From contig LLEY01000125.1 in the NCBI GenBank assembly GCA_001414485.1, positions 62,001-126,000 of the forward strand: DNA of 64,000 nt, given 5' to 3'. Below are positions 37,929 through 49,067 of this stretch, one piece after another (position 1 is the first letter of the stretch; the number at the start of each line of letters is the position of its first letter). The translations under genes and the position numbers were made by a program. The stretch comes from Calycina herbarum (taxonomy: Eukaryota > Ascomycota > Leotiomycetes > Helotiales > Pezizellaceae). The notes below the pieces were generated by a model, which saw only the letters and a program-made list of their open reading frames with translations, was not told the origin of the DNA and searched no databases.

Positions 37929-40603
37929 TATTCGGATTGAGTTTCCAAAGGTTCACGCGATGGCCTCATGGTGGGGTTCGCCCTCATTATCTATCCGTCT
38001 CTCACACTCGGCATCATGCACAGCTCATGCTATGAACGTTTTCGCGATTTTACCGAATCCCATTCGAACCACGGCCACCCACCAAATATTACATTACCCA
38101 TCCCACCAGTAATTATTATCCGTGCGGCGCATATACTAACTGGGTCCAATTGAATCAATTCTTGTGTTAATTTTCTCTCGGCCACTCAATTCAGAGAAAA
38201 TGGAGTGATAACTCCTTGTACCATATGCCTTTCGTTTTAACCCCCCTCAGTCTTAAGGAAAGGGTTTTTGTCGTTGCATTGTTTTTAAGTTTTCACAAAG
38301 ACGGAGTTGGGAAATTTGTTTCTGTTTATTTGTTTTTTGGTGTGGCCTCGGGATAACTTTTTGTCTTTTTTTGTTTATATAATGCCTTTTTTGCTATACC
38401 CGGGAATCTTAACTGGAGGTGTGGGTGTTTTTTGCCAAAAATTAAGTGGAGATCAGGGTTGCGAGGTGAAGCGTTGGGGTGTTCAGAAGGAGGGTGCGCT
38501 GGGCTGGGGGGTATTTTTGAAATTTTGTTTTGCGGAATATATTTCAAAAAAGGGGGGTAGGCAATTCGGTGGTTGATGGGTAAATTGAGTTGTGGGTGAA
38601 TATAAAAAAAGTTGTGACCATGTATAGTTTCTTTTTTTTTGGCTGTTGATGAATCGTTGTGAGATGACATTTGAGCTTTGTGATTTTTGATGAGGTATAT
38701 ATATATGGTGGTGGGAGGTGTTCCTCGACGTTGCTCGTGTGGAGGCTAGCCAGTCTTGCTGTTTTGTTGTGTCAATTTTTCTGGGATGGAAATGGAAAAG
38801 GGTTGTGTCTTCGAGTGAGGATTTGGTTTTATACCTGGGTGAAACCGCTCTACTCACGAAAACGCCCTTTGCTTGAAGTACCAAGTACTTGAGTAAGTCA
38901 ATTAGCAAAGTAAGGAAGGACTGACTGCTTTTGTTTACCTCGGAGCCTAGAATGATAATTCAGATACACAAATCTTCCTCTCATCCCACGCATCACCACG
39001 TGTCATACTGACCAAGCCACTACTTGAGCTCTGGGTCTCGAGCTGACGCCTTCGTTGTTGTTGACCACCGGGTGCACTAGTAACCATGGATTGGGGAAAT
39101 CTTGGGGACAAGTAGATTCTGGGACTTGCGGAGTGAGGGTTTCTACGTTGAGTGCATTGAATGGATATACGCCGCGGTGTGTTGTAGGTGCTTGACAGGG
39201 ATAACTAACTATATGAATATGAACCCTGTGTGCCTTCAAATTGGACGGGAAAAGCTTGGTGGGTATCTCTACTCGAGTAAGGTCGATGATGAGGATCATG
39301 CCTCTACCCCTCTCCGAAGAATAAGTTAAATACTTGCATGGCGAGGTTGAAGTGATGAAGAAATTTGACTCTCAGCTCTGCGCAAGATTAGTATGCCTCT
39401 TGAAATAGCGATGAAGATAACTAATGTGCTTTTCTCTCGTCCTTCCGGTTCTTTCATTATGTTGCAAGTGTCGCGCGTAGGGAGTGTACTTAGAGGTTCC
39501 AGTACATTGCCTCATGGTTAGCGAGATCTCCCAACCAAGGTGTCAATTTGAAATCAAAATAGGTTCCATCGGTAGCTGTTGTTGGCGCGATTCTCATAAT
39601 TGGCCTCTTGGAGAATGTTATCTAGTTTATGGGTGGCGGCTAGGATGGTCAAAAGTCCGAGGTCGGTTGTTTTTGCTTCAAACTTTTCCGCATCTAATAG
39701 AAGAGATCATAACCTCCCTCGTCTAGACTGCGCGGTGCCAAAAAATGAGGTCGGACAGGTGAGTTGTAGAAAGAAATAGATACCTTGGAGCTATATTCAA
39801 CACCGAAGTTGGTATTTAGAATGCTTCACACCCACCCTTAGCATCCTACCATACCCCCAATCAAACTCTGAGAGTGCCGTTCCACCCAGAGAGCGAGTTC
39901 TTGATTCTTTTGAATCTGGTTGGAGAATGATTATAATAACCCGAGACCTTTTGGCATTCTTATTTGAAGAGGGAGGCATTTCTGAAGAAAGTCCGTCTCG
40001 CTTAATCCTTGATGTAAAAGGCAAAAGCCAAGAGAATATTGCCTTGCTCCAGAATGACAATTTATTTAAACGCTTCGATGGAGTAGGTAGCCGGTAGTTA
40101 TGCTTGCAGTTTGTAGCGAAATTCATCTCAAATTTTGCTTTTAGGGTCTTTTGTATGCTATAAGGCCCTTCACTTGTTACGTTGGTCTAATTCACATTTT
40201 CAATTTCGATCTAGTGGGTATATTCTTGAGCTCCAAGTTATAGCTTGTTAGGAAATCACATATTTTTGATATTGGTCCCCTACCAAAAGCCACTATTGAA
40301 GTTGAAAAGTCGATAGCAACGCAGTCAACTGAATATTTCCATTCAGATTATTGTTCTGCCTAATTAGATCCTAGCTAACCTTGCGCCGATAATTTCGAGC
40401 TTGTTTATACCCTTGAAACGCACCCGAAAGCATGATACTATGAAGAAAATAATGACGTTCCACCGAACCTTTGTACCCCACCCTCCGACTCAAACATGAT
40501 ACCTCTTTCATTCATTTCCTGCACGCCGTCCCATTTCAACCATTTGTGCCATCCCTATTCTACCACTCCCTCCTTGGTCGACAACAGTACATAAATGCGA
40601 AAT
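37929..40603. other. Gene-free region between PtaB-like and zinc-cluster genes
   Basis: About 2.7 kb between convergent genes. The first 900 bp are the T-rich 3' flank of PtaB. Minus-strand frames around 38330-38900 are low-complexity shadows. No repeat family or RNA gene seen. Confidence 0.6.
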
Positions 40604-43016
40604 TTATTGAGGGTTTGCCGTGTCCTGTGGGGTTTCCATTTGCGTATCCGTTGACTTCTCCCCCAGCGTCTCTTTCGGCTTCTCCTTTGGCTTCTCTGTT
40701 AGCTTCCCCATTGCCCTACCCATTGCCGCTGCTTTCTTTACATCAATGTGTGTATTTAAAAAGCTCAACATCAGTCCTCCCGTAAGCAGAAACTCACTAT
40801 CGGCCCTGATTGCATCCCCTTTGTGGATATACAGCTCATCCTTTCTCAATTTGAGCATGACGTCAACGATTTTCCTCTGGTCAGTTGATGATCTACTTTT
40901 CTCAATACGCTCTAAGGTTTGATTGCAAACGCCACAGAGATAAAGACCACAACCAATGAAATCCGGATCGACAGTATCGGCCAAGACCCGTGCTGAATTT
41001 TTGTTGAACGATTTGGAAGAATATTTGTGTGGTGCGGTGCAATGAAACTCAGCCACTGAGGTGCAAATGGTGCACCATTTTGTTTTCATGGCTAGACTTC
41101 CTCCTTCATTTCGCTGTCCCGCGAGCATAGCCTCGAAAGAGTTCTGGATGGCTTCCTCGCTGTACGAACGTGGGTCTACATCTTGCAATGGGACAATTCT
41201 GTGTGAGCGACAAGTTGTGATACGAACTCGGTAATATGTGCAGGTTGTGCACATCTTTGTGTTGGTGCCATGTTCAGCAAAATGTCCTCCGGAAACTTCA
41301 ACATTCCCCTTTCTGCCTCCGTACGGAATGATTTCAACCTTTTTGATACCATCGCCCCATATACCAAAGTAAGGGTTTTTGCAAAATCGACATGGATCGC
41401 TTCCATCTTCGGGAGGGTTGTGATTGAATTTGATAGGATGAGCGAAGGGGGTCAAAATCAATTTATGATGAATCCCGTCGGTGGAAGCCGCGAGATGTGG
41501 AGATTTGGGAAGCTGAAAGCTCTTTCTCCTAGCTCCTTCCCCCTGAGCCTTGTTGACGATACGTTTTGTCTTCTTTGGGCTTGGTTTCTTGGTTGGCGCC
41601 TTCCCTTTCCCCTTTGAATCTTTCGCAGCCAGCTTCGCAGCCTTTCTTTTGGCCTTCTCGGTTGCCCTCTCGTCTTGTGCCTTCTTTTCGTACTCTTCCC
41701 TATCTTCTGGCTCCACCTCGAGAAACGTGCATTCTTTATTTGATTTTTTGCAAGCACTGCATGGTCCCCTGTCTGATCTGCTTCTCAATGAGCACTTGAT
41801 CTTGGGCACGCTGTTACGGCATTGCTGACAAGGCACATACATTCGCGGGAATGGGTCTGCTGGAGGTGGGGGTGTTTTGATGTTGGCGAAGCGTCTACCG
41901 TAGTTTGAATCTTCATCCAGTGGTGGTGCGATACATGTCAAATCATCTTCTTCGCAATCGTCGCACTTCGCAACTCCTTTGCCACTGCGTAATATTAGCG
42001 TATATCTTTCTCATTGCTCTAATTATTTTTGGACAATTTGAAATATTGTTCCAGAAGGTTTGGGAGAATTGAAAAGTTTGTTTGTTCATTATCCCAAACC
42101 GTTTGGGTAAATGGCTATGATTATCCGAGACGGTTTAGAAGAATGAGCAATTCGAACTCCCCATTCTCCTAAACCTTCTCGAATAATGATCTCCTGAAAA
42201 GGAACTAACGTCCTCTCGGCAAGATATAGGTGCTAAAAAAATAATATACATACCCATTCTTTGTGTAAGAGCATTGGATCTTCTGTTTCTTGCAATTGTT
42301 ACAAGCCCTTTTGAGTTTGGGGGGAACGATCAACTCGCATTCGTAGCCAGCATCTTCGCATGCTGCACAAGGCCATGCTAGTGGATCATCGATAAGAGAG
42401 CAACAATCATCGCTGCGAAGGAAACAAGCTTTGCAACCTCGCCTTTGTGGGTGTCCTTCCGTCAAGTCTTCGATTTTTCTGCCATCGCTTCTAGTGAAGG
42501 TTAGTGAGATATAGACAACTTCACAGGATACACGCACCTTTCCATTGGAGCTGCACCTAATTTGCGGCGGGGTTTGGTCTTGCGACGAGGTAGGGGAGAG
42601 TCGGGATCATCGGCGGAATCCGAAGACTCATCATCGTCACTGCTGGACTTCGGACCTGGTGTAATTGATCTTAAATATGCCTTTCCTTTTTCCCCCTCAA
42701 AGACGAATGACATGGGAAAACTGTAGCCGACCGGAACCCTTTTAGTTTTCGGACTGTTATTATCATCGTCGTCATTAGAACTTTGGTCAGCTCTAGGCCT
42801 CTTTGGCGGAGGTGGTGTCAATCGGCCTCCTCTTGGATTATAGGTTCCACTGGTATCCTGGTCAAGCCATGAACTTGTCATGCCCACACTGGTTGTAGAC
42901 ACCCTTTGTCTTAAGTTGAATTCTATGGCAAGTTCCCGCATATTATCATTTGCTGATAACGCTCTACGTTCTTCCACCTCCTTTTGGAGGAAGTCCTTAT
43001 TGAAGAAGTCGCCCAT
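40604..43016 (-). CDS. Protein with three consecutive Zn2Cys6-type clusters and a Cys-rich C-terminal domain
   Basis: Three exons: 43016-42538, 42490-42254, 41984-40604 (698 aa). Residues 1-160 are acidic/Ser-rich with a basic patch (PRRKTKPRRK). Then come three zinc-cluster motifs. Cluster 1: CKACFLRSDDC...CAACEDAGYEC (CX2CX6CX11CX2CX6C). Cluster 2, completed across intron 2: CNNCKKQKIQC...CDDCEEDDLTC (CX2CX6CX12CX2CX6C). Cluster 3: CQQCRNSVPKIKC...CSACKKSNKEC (CX2CX8CX10CX2CX6C). A Lys-rich linker with likely nuclear signals follows. A further region has CRFC, CTTC, CRSH, CTIC and CGVC pairs around YFGIWGDGIKKVEII. Typical regulators have one cluster. Intron 2 is 269 nt and holds a fold-back element. 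The function is unknown; a DNA- or chromatin-binding role is inference. The tail is a KPKEKPKE-type charged repeat. Confidence 0.85.
42047..42190. repeat. Fold-back elements, copy 4 (two adjacent hairpins) inside an intron
   Basis: The clearest hairpin is 42120-42187: arm ATTATCCGAGACGGTTTAG pairs with CTAAACCTTCTCGAATAAT, with only a few mismatches over ~26 bp around a ~16 nt loop. Just left of it, 42050-42112 has ccagaaggtttgggagaa and cccaaaccgtttggg, a second related palindrome. Both lie in intron 2 (42253-41985) of the triple-cluster gene. Confidence 0.8.
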
Positions 43017-44978
43017 GATGGCGTGGAAGAAATCAGTGCAAGTGGTGGTGAGAGTGTTTCGTCAGCAATGCAAATGTGCTGTGATGTTCCGTAAAGTATG
43101 ACAAGAGGCGGCGGAAATCAATGCAAGGAATCGTAGGAGTGTTTCGAAGACAATTGAAATACGTTGCGATGTGGTGGAGAATGGCGGAATAGGAAAGAGG
43201 AAGCTGATAATCCTAGATCGAGGTGGAAGGTGCGAACCGATGTAAGTAACTGTAAGAAATTCGTAGTTTGTGATATTGTGGCAGAGGGAGTGGAGAGAAT
43301 GTTGGCAAGAAGTCGAAGTTGAAAATGTCGAGGGACTGCAAATGTTGGGATGTTGTGGTCGAGACTGTGAAGGTGTGGTTGGTAGGGAAGTGGGAACTGA
43401 AAACTCCAAGATGAGTTGGCAGTTGCGAACCAATGCAAATACCCCTAGAAGTGCTGTGAAGACAAAGTAAATGTGTTGTGATGTAGTAATAGAGGAAGTA
43501 AAATGGTTGTTGGTAAAGACCTCAAGATGAATGTAATGTGTGGTGTGATGTTGTGATAGAGGTTGTGGGGAGGAGGGAAACTCTCAAGATGAAGGGGTGT
43601 CAAATATGAAGCTGAGGTTGTGGCAACATTCGAAGACCAAAGGTCTTAGAAATGAAAACAGAAAGGACAGGTGCTACAGCACTAGTTGTAGTAGCTCCCA
43701 GGGTGTTTTTTCTTTCTTTTAAAACTCCTCAGTACCTGGTCGAGTAGGAAGTGTCAGTGGCAACTTCTGCTTTTCAACTTTGACCACACGACCAATCAAT
43801 TCACTTCTTCGCAGCTTCTCATCTTCCTAATGGCACCTTCATTTCTTTACTTCATTGGTCCGTTGAATCAATGCCCAAGATACAACGAGGCTTAGAAGAT
43901 TGATATCAATTTGATGATATACAATATTTGGAAGTGAAAATCTTTATGAAATCTCACTGAAAACTTAAGTATTATTCAGCCTGCCCGTAGACTAATTATA
44001 AGTTCAGATTCACAGTAAATTTCAAGCGTCCAAATCACAAGCCACAGTTGTCCATGTGAGAAAGAATACAACGTTGTCTGTTTGTCTGTTGGAACTGAGA
44101 GGGGCAATGTTTCTAAAGCTGTTTAATTAATAAGCTTAAGCAACTTAACTTAATAAGAGAAGTACTAACATTGAAGAATAATGACAGTATGTCAGACATC
44201 CACTGAATTCTGAGTAATCCAGAGTCTGCTGATCGCTGTAAGAGAGGTTGATGAAATTTGATGTGTGAGCCCAAACCAGACGATTATAAGTGATGCCAGA
44301 TGACGCTCAAATTAAAGCACATCAATCCAGCCTCTAATGGCAAGTATAATAAATAATATGGCATCGTCCATATTCCAGCAAAAATCATAGCCAAACTCCA
44401 TGGCGTAGAATAGGAAGTAAACAGTGAATATCATATGTAAAATATCTTCCGCTGGATCCTCATTTCTGAAGAGCCGTCGCTTAGGGTTACAAGGTTTTAA
44501 GATCTGGAGAGTATAGTATATAGTTAGTAATATAGAAACTTTATTTAGAGGAAAAGAGAAGAGTCTTATATACTACTCATAAATTACTAACTTCTTTTAG
44601 ATCCTTATTTCTTTAAGCTTATTATAAGATACTTTTATATAAAGAGAAAAAAGAGAAGCTTGAATTAAGAAAAAGAAAGAAGATAGACTGACAATCCCTT
44701 ATTTTAGTAATATATTTTCCTCTTTTATAGTCCTTTACTAGTGAATATGATTCTTAGTGAGTAATAAAAGAGTTAATAGAGGTGTCCAAGCGGGAAAACA
44801 GTGTATAATGTATGTACCTTTGTTTATCCGAAATGCTCTACTTAACTGACTGAAGCTTCCTACTATACAACAACTCTACCAACGATCAACAACCGACACA
44901 AAAGAGTAACCTCATAAAACAAAACAGAAAGTTACACGAACTCAACCGGAAGTTACCCAATTGGGCATAACTGCTAAG
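43017..44978. other. Gene-free upstream region with degenerate repeats and an AT-rich island
   Basis: 43040-43560 carries recurring GTGTTTCGAAGACAA / GTGTTGTGATGT-type words (separate entry). 44480-44780 is very AT-rich with TA-dense text, as in RIP-decayed DNA. No credible gene. Confidence 0.55.
43046..43565. repeat. Degenerate dispersed repeat upstream of the triple-cluster gene
   Basis: Related units begin at ~43046 (gtgtttcgtcagcaatgcaa), ~43138 (gtgtttcgaagacaattgaa), ~43450 (gtgctgtgaagacaaagtaa) and ~43525 (gatgaatgtaatgtgtggtg). Each runs into a TGYGATGT word and purine-rich text. GCGAACCGATGTAA and GCGAACCAATGCAA (43210, 43425) also recur. Confidence 0.45.
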
Positions 44979-45873
44979 ATGTCTAGTATAAGTTACCTCT
45001 GCTGTGTAGTAATTCTCTCTCTTCTCTATATCAAACACCTCTTCTCTACATCAACCACCTCGACCCTCCTCAACCACCTCCTCAACTACCTCCTCAACCA
45101 GCAACATCCTTCAAATCAACAAGGTAGCCTTACGTCTACAATCAAAATGTGGACACAACTTTGTAGTCTTCCTCTTCCCTAGTACTATATGTCTAATAGC
45201 TAATCCCTCGAAAGTTTTTTTCAACCTTTTGGTGGTTATTTTCACAGCAGTCGGAGCATCAGCGAAGTTGGTACCTCGGGCTTTCGTTTCAGCTTTCCGT
45301 GTAATTTACTGTTCACTCATCGTAAACGCGGAACTTGTTACTCTCTCAAGCTTGACGAAGAAATTCACCCTACATCACTTAATTCTCTTCGGTGCGATTA
45401 TCGTTGGTCTTGGTGACTGTATTCTATTCGATACGACTGTACGCCGTTTTCTCCTTCTAAAACCACTCGACAAAGACGACCCAGGTTTCGAAGATCCTAA
45501 GCGCTTTCAGCTATTGCGACTTTACACATTCGCTGCTGGGGTCGGATTCATTTTGCAAGCTGCTTCCCTCTGTGTGGTGGAGTATGAGTGGAAATTTCTT
45601 GACAAGTTGAGTACTATAGAGAAGTGCAACCTCGGCTTTACTATTACTCTAGCTGTTCTCAGCTTCTGGACTACTGGTTGTTTTATTCCTTGGTCAACTA
45701 TTCCTAGGTCAACTATTTGGTCAACTATGTGGTCAAATATTCCTTCTAGACAACAACCACAGGAGCGTTTTGGATTTGAAGCACGTCACCGAAATCCAAC
45801 AGACATAGAATGGAGATCGCTAGACTACCACCTACGAAATGACAAGGATCTTTACAGCAATCGAGAAATTTGA
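44979..45873 (+). CDS. Orphan multi-pass membrane protein (5' structure uncertain)
   Basis: The well-supported part is the exon 45251-45873, open and rich in membrane segments: LHHLILFGAIIVGLGDCILF, LLRLYTFAAGVGFILQAASL and FTITLAVLSFWTTGCF. Its frame is open back to ~45013 but has no ATG, so an upstream exon is required. The best model starts at ATG 44979 (a hydrophobic N-terminus, SYLCCVVILSLLYI) and splices 45123 to 45251, giving 255 aa. A shorter first exon 45147-45162 is possible. The C-terminal part carries a small repeat (WSTIPRSTIWSTMWSNIP) and a charged tail. I do not recognise the family. It sits between two AT-rich islands, a typical place for lineage-specific genes; it may also be a spurious or decayed frame. 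Confidence 0.5.
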
Positions 45874-47564
45874 TGGGCAGAGGAGGATTCACTTTAAATC
45901 ACACCAGCTTTTGGATTGCCGTGGATTTGATTCACTTAAGTTTTCTTTTTTGATTATCGGAGGGGGTTCTCATAGAAAACGTTCACATTGGATAGGCTCG
46001 GGGGGAAAACGCAAGGGAATTTGATTACGACTTTGGGGGAGGGGACTGTCCATTGCGACTAGATCACTTGGCGGGGTTTATGTGTTTTTGATCACTATTT
46101 GCGTTGGAGGTGTAGAAAGCAGGTCTTTCATTCAGTGAACTCATAATAAAACAAAACATAAATTACTACCTCTTCCTTGCCTATATAATAAGAGCACTGA
46201 TGACTTTTCTTCTTATTTTAGCTCGTGATAATTCTATCTAATTTAGAATTCCCTTTCATTCCTTTTCATTCCCTCTTATTTAACGTTTACAGCTACAGTA
46301 CTAGTCAACAGCTATTAAGCGATTTGTGCAACCCCACCAAAAAACGCCATTTTGCCTAGTTTAGAAAGACATAGAGATACTGCGCCTCTGAACCAAATTC
46401 TCTATATTTGATTTTCCGAGTTCTTTCGAGTATTATCAATCTTTTGTATAACTAGAATTCTCGATTAAGGAAGGTAGGCTTATAGAGTAGAAGTGCGCGC
46501 GCGGACTAAGGAATTTTTAGTTGAAAATCACGATATTTGTATGTGGAACCGACGTTTTTCCGATTTACTCTACTTTAAGGTGCTACACGTATAGGGGTGT
46601 ATTTATAGGAATAAATTTGAATTGTACGAAAGTTAGTAATTAATCGAATTATTGAATATCTAGAAAGTGGTAGTTTTAAATAGTACTCTATAGGGTTTAA
46701 TCGTAACGCTAAAACCCCGTGTTTTGGTGTGAAACAGGGACTCGGTTAATAGCTGTTGACGGTGACTAGTCTTCCTATTCAAGTTTAGAGCGTTTAAGTG
46801 AAATAAGACCTCAAAGTCTAATTAACCTGAAATCGCAATATGCTTGCATTACAATCCTGTTTCCAACCCCAAAACCCGACAATTCAATCGATCCTTGATA
46901 TCTCGATACACACCAAAAGAATCCCGTTCAGACATCATGAAACCAGGAGAAACGCAGTGGGAATTGTGTGCTGGGAGTAACCTGATCATCTGGATATGTA
47001 CCGCACCAAACATTCTCCCTACTGCCACATTGTCGCTCTTCAAAGGTTCACAACGCGGATTCTGGTCCTACGGAATTTGCCGTGGGAAACTAACAGCTTC
47101 AAAGGAAGGAGCAGCTGGATCATTTCGCCAGAAAACTCACGGGTGTTTCAATGTTTCGTGGTCCTTGGGAGAGAAGGAGCGAGTTTCCATTTCGTAGCGC
47201 CGGGAAAATGGTATATTCACTTGGTCTTGGTCGCACCTGCACTTTGAGAGTGAAGAATAGGTGGGCGAGAGGGCTTTCCGTGGGTTCGTTTCGATATATG
47301 GGAAGAAGGGATGAGATTGGGAAGAGACCCATAAACCCCATATTGTCAAGATTGTCAAGATTGCCAAATGCCGCCGTCTCGAGTTTTCGAATGAAAGAAC
47401 GTTGGGGAGCGAGCGGGGCATATCGCTGACCAATCAGACACTAGCGGAAACGCGCTAAAATATTTTCGTTTTCCTTCAAAAAGCTTCGCCGCTTTGCACC
47501 TTCAACATTCAAGCATGATTGCTAGTTGAATCAACACCACCAATTTCCTCCCCTCTGCGGCGGG
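45874..47564. other. Gene-free region: AT-rich island and repeat copy A
   Basis: 46120-46830 is AT-rich without coding. 46842-47220 is copy A of the ~400 bp direct repeat. The remaining ~340 bp lead to the histidine-phosphatase gene and may contain its promoter. Confidence 0.6.
46842..47220 (+). repeat. Direct repeat copy A (~380 bp), left of the histidine-phosphatase gene
   Basis: Shared blocks with 49068-49478 in the same order and strand: CTTGCATTACAATCCTGTT, CCAACCCCAAAACCCGACAA, CCTTGATATCTCGATAC, GCTGGGAGTAACCTGAT, CAAAGGAAGGAGCAGCTGGA and GGAGCGAGTTTCCATTTCGT. Between blocks the copies differ by substitutions and small indels. Confidence 0.85.
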
Positions 47565-48562
47565 ATGAGGCTTCTATTGATCAGACACGGCGAGACTGTC
47601 GACAATGTCGCGAATCTCTAGTATGCTTCTCTCCATGCGCCGCCTCGCGACCCTTCCCCCTTCAACCATAGCTCATGCTAACCATGCCCAGTGCTGGCGT
47701 AAGAGATTCTGCCCTTACAAACCATGGCGTCCTTCAAGCCAATCGACTCGGAGCACATCTTGCTGCAACTGATGTAAAGATCTCCCATATCTTCTCATCG
47801 GACTTGCAGCGTGCGGCCGTCACGGCGGAAGCCATTCGCACAGCACAAGTTACGTCCCCACCCGAGACGACCCAACTCACCATACTGCGCGAGCAAGATT
47901 TTGGATTTTATGAGGGCAGACCATACTCCGAGCTTCGTGGTGTAGCTCAGAAAGCAAACCTGGGAGCTCGCAACAACCCTGGATTCAAAGACGTCGAGTC
48001 AAAACCAGCAATGCAGGCAAGGATGGAGAGCTTCATTGATCTTCATCTTGCTGGCTTATTTGCTGAGGCTTCTCCAGACCACACCGTGGCAGTAGTCGCT
48101 CACGGTATTATACTCAGTCATCTATGGAGAGGTGTTCTGAATCGCTTCCATCCCCATGATGTGGTTGTCTCTTCTACCGCCATATTCGAGGACCGGGGAT
48201 TGGGTCTTCAACATATAGGCCGATGGTCAAACACTGGAGTTTTGGACCTCGAAGTTAAACCCAAAGCTATTGCTGTAGAGCCTCTAGATGATCCAGAAAT
48301 AGAGCTTACAACGGAAGAAGTACCATTAGCACCCGTTGTTGTGACCGATCCTTCTCCTCCAACCCAGCCCACCTTGGTTGCCCCGACACCTCCGCCAACC
48401 AGCACATCCTTCCTAGGCTTGTTACTTTGTGTCAAGGCAATCAATAATCAAGACCACCTCAAGGGGTTGAAAAAGACTCGCGGTGGCATTGGGAGCTTGA
48501 AGCATGACTCTAGCCAAAAGACCATGGACTCTTTTGTCAACAAGACGCCAAGGGTGGAATAG
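47565..48562 (+). CDS. Histidine phosphatase family protein (phosphoglycerate-mutase-like)
   Basis: Two exons, 47565-47620 and 47692-48562, joined in phase 2 (308 aa). The catalytic signature LLLIRHGETVDN is at residues 4-15 (His nucleophile at 8); a second catalytic-type His lies in VVAHGIILSHLW (~residue 150). DLQRAAVTAEAI and REQDFGFYEGRPY complete the phosphoglycerate-mutase/fructose-bisphosphatase-like core (residues 1-~185). The C-terminal ~120 residues are a Pro/Thr-rich linker, then a basic conserved-looking tail (DHLKGLKKTRGGIG) ending in QKTMDSFV (residues 294-301), which resembles a PCNA-interacting (PIP) box. The substrate is unknown. The gene lies between two copies of a ~400 bp direct repeat. 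Confidence 0.9.
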
Positions 48563-49067
48563 ACTTGGCCACAATTTGTGGTACAAGTCTACCCTGCATC
48601 AAGTAAGTTTTGCAAATTTATTTCACCCCAATTCCCTGTGATATGATTCGAACCCTTATTCACAGACCTGTTCGGAGCTTCGCTATGAGGACTGACAAAG
48701 TACCAACTGCTGTATGATCACAATCTATACAATTTCTCAATACTATGCATTTGATGAATTGAATCATTGCTAACAAAATTGTCTTCAGGTCTCCCTTTCA
48801 AATATTCACGAATAAGCCTTCTAGGGACGCCCACACGGTAGGAAAGTTGGTCTCTATTTTCTTGTCAATGCTACTTTACTTTTAATATCAAACGACTCAA
48901 CTATTTAATACCTCAATTTCGCAAATATAAGACCATACCGTGATTATTTCATAACCTCTTGCTACTCGTGATATCAAAACTTCCTTCTCGGGGCGTTTCC
49001 AAGCAACATTATCACCTCGAACTTCGATATTGTTCCATTTTCCAAATCTGAAGTCTCTCAACTTCAA

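Noticed and set aside
38326..38908. Minus-strand frames of 114 and 141 codons
   Set aside because: They lie in the T-rich 3' flank of the PtaB-like gene and are low-complexity Pro/Lys/His text without motif.
39900..39960. Possible further fold-back copy (attataataacccgagacc)
   Set aside because: Only a loose match to one arm and no complementary second arm.
46849..47433. Frames of 64-117 codons in the direct repeat copy A
   Set aside because: The corresponding frames in copy B are broken by indels, so protein coding is not conserved between the copies.
48645..48665. GATTCGAACCC resembling the T arm of a minus-strand tRNA
   Set aside because: The flanking bases do not pair as a T stem and no anticodon arm is found.
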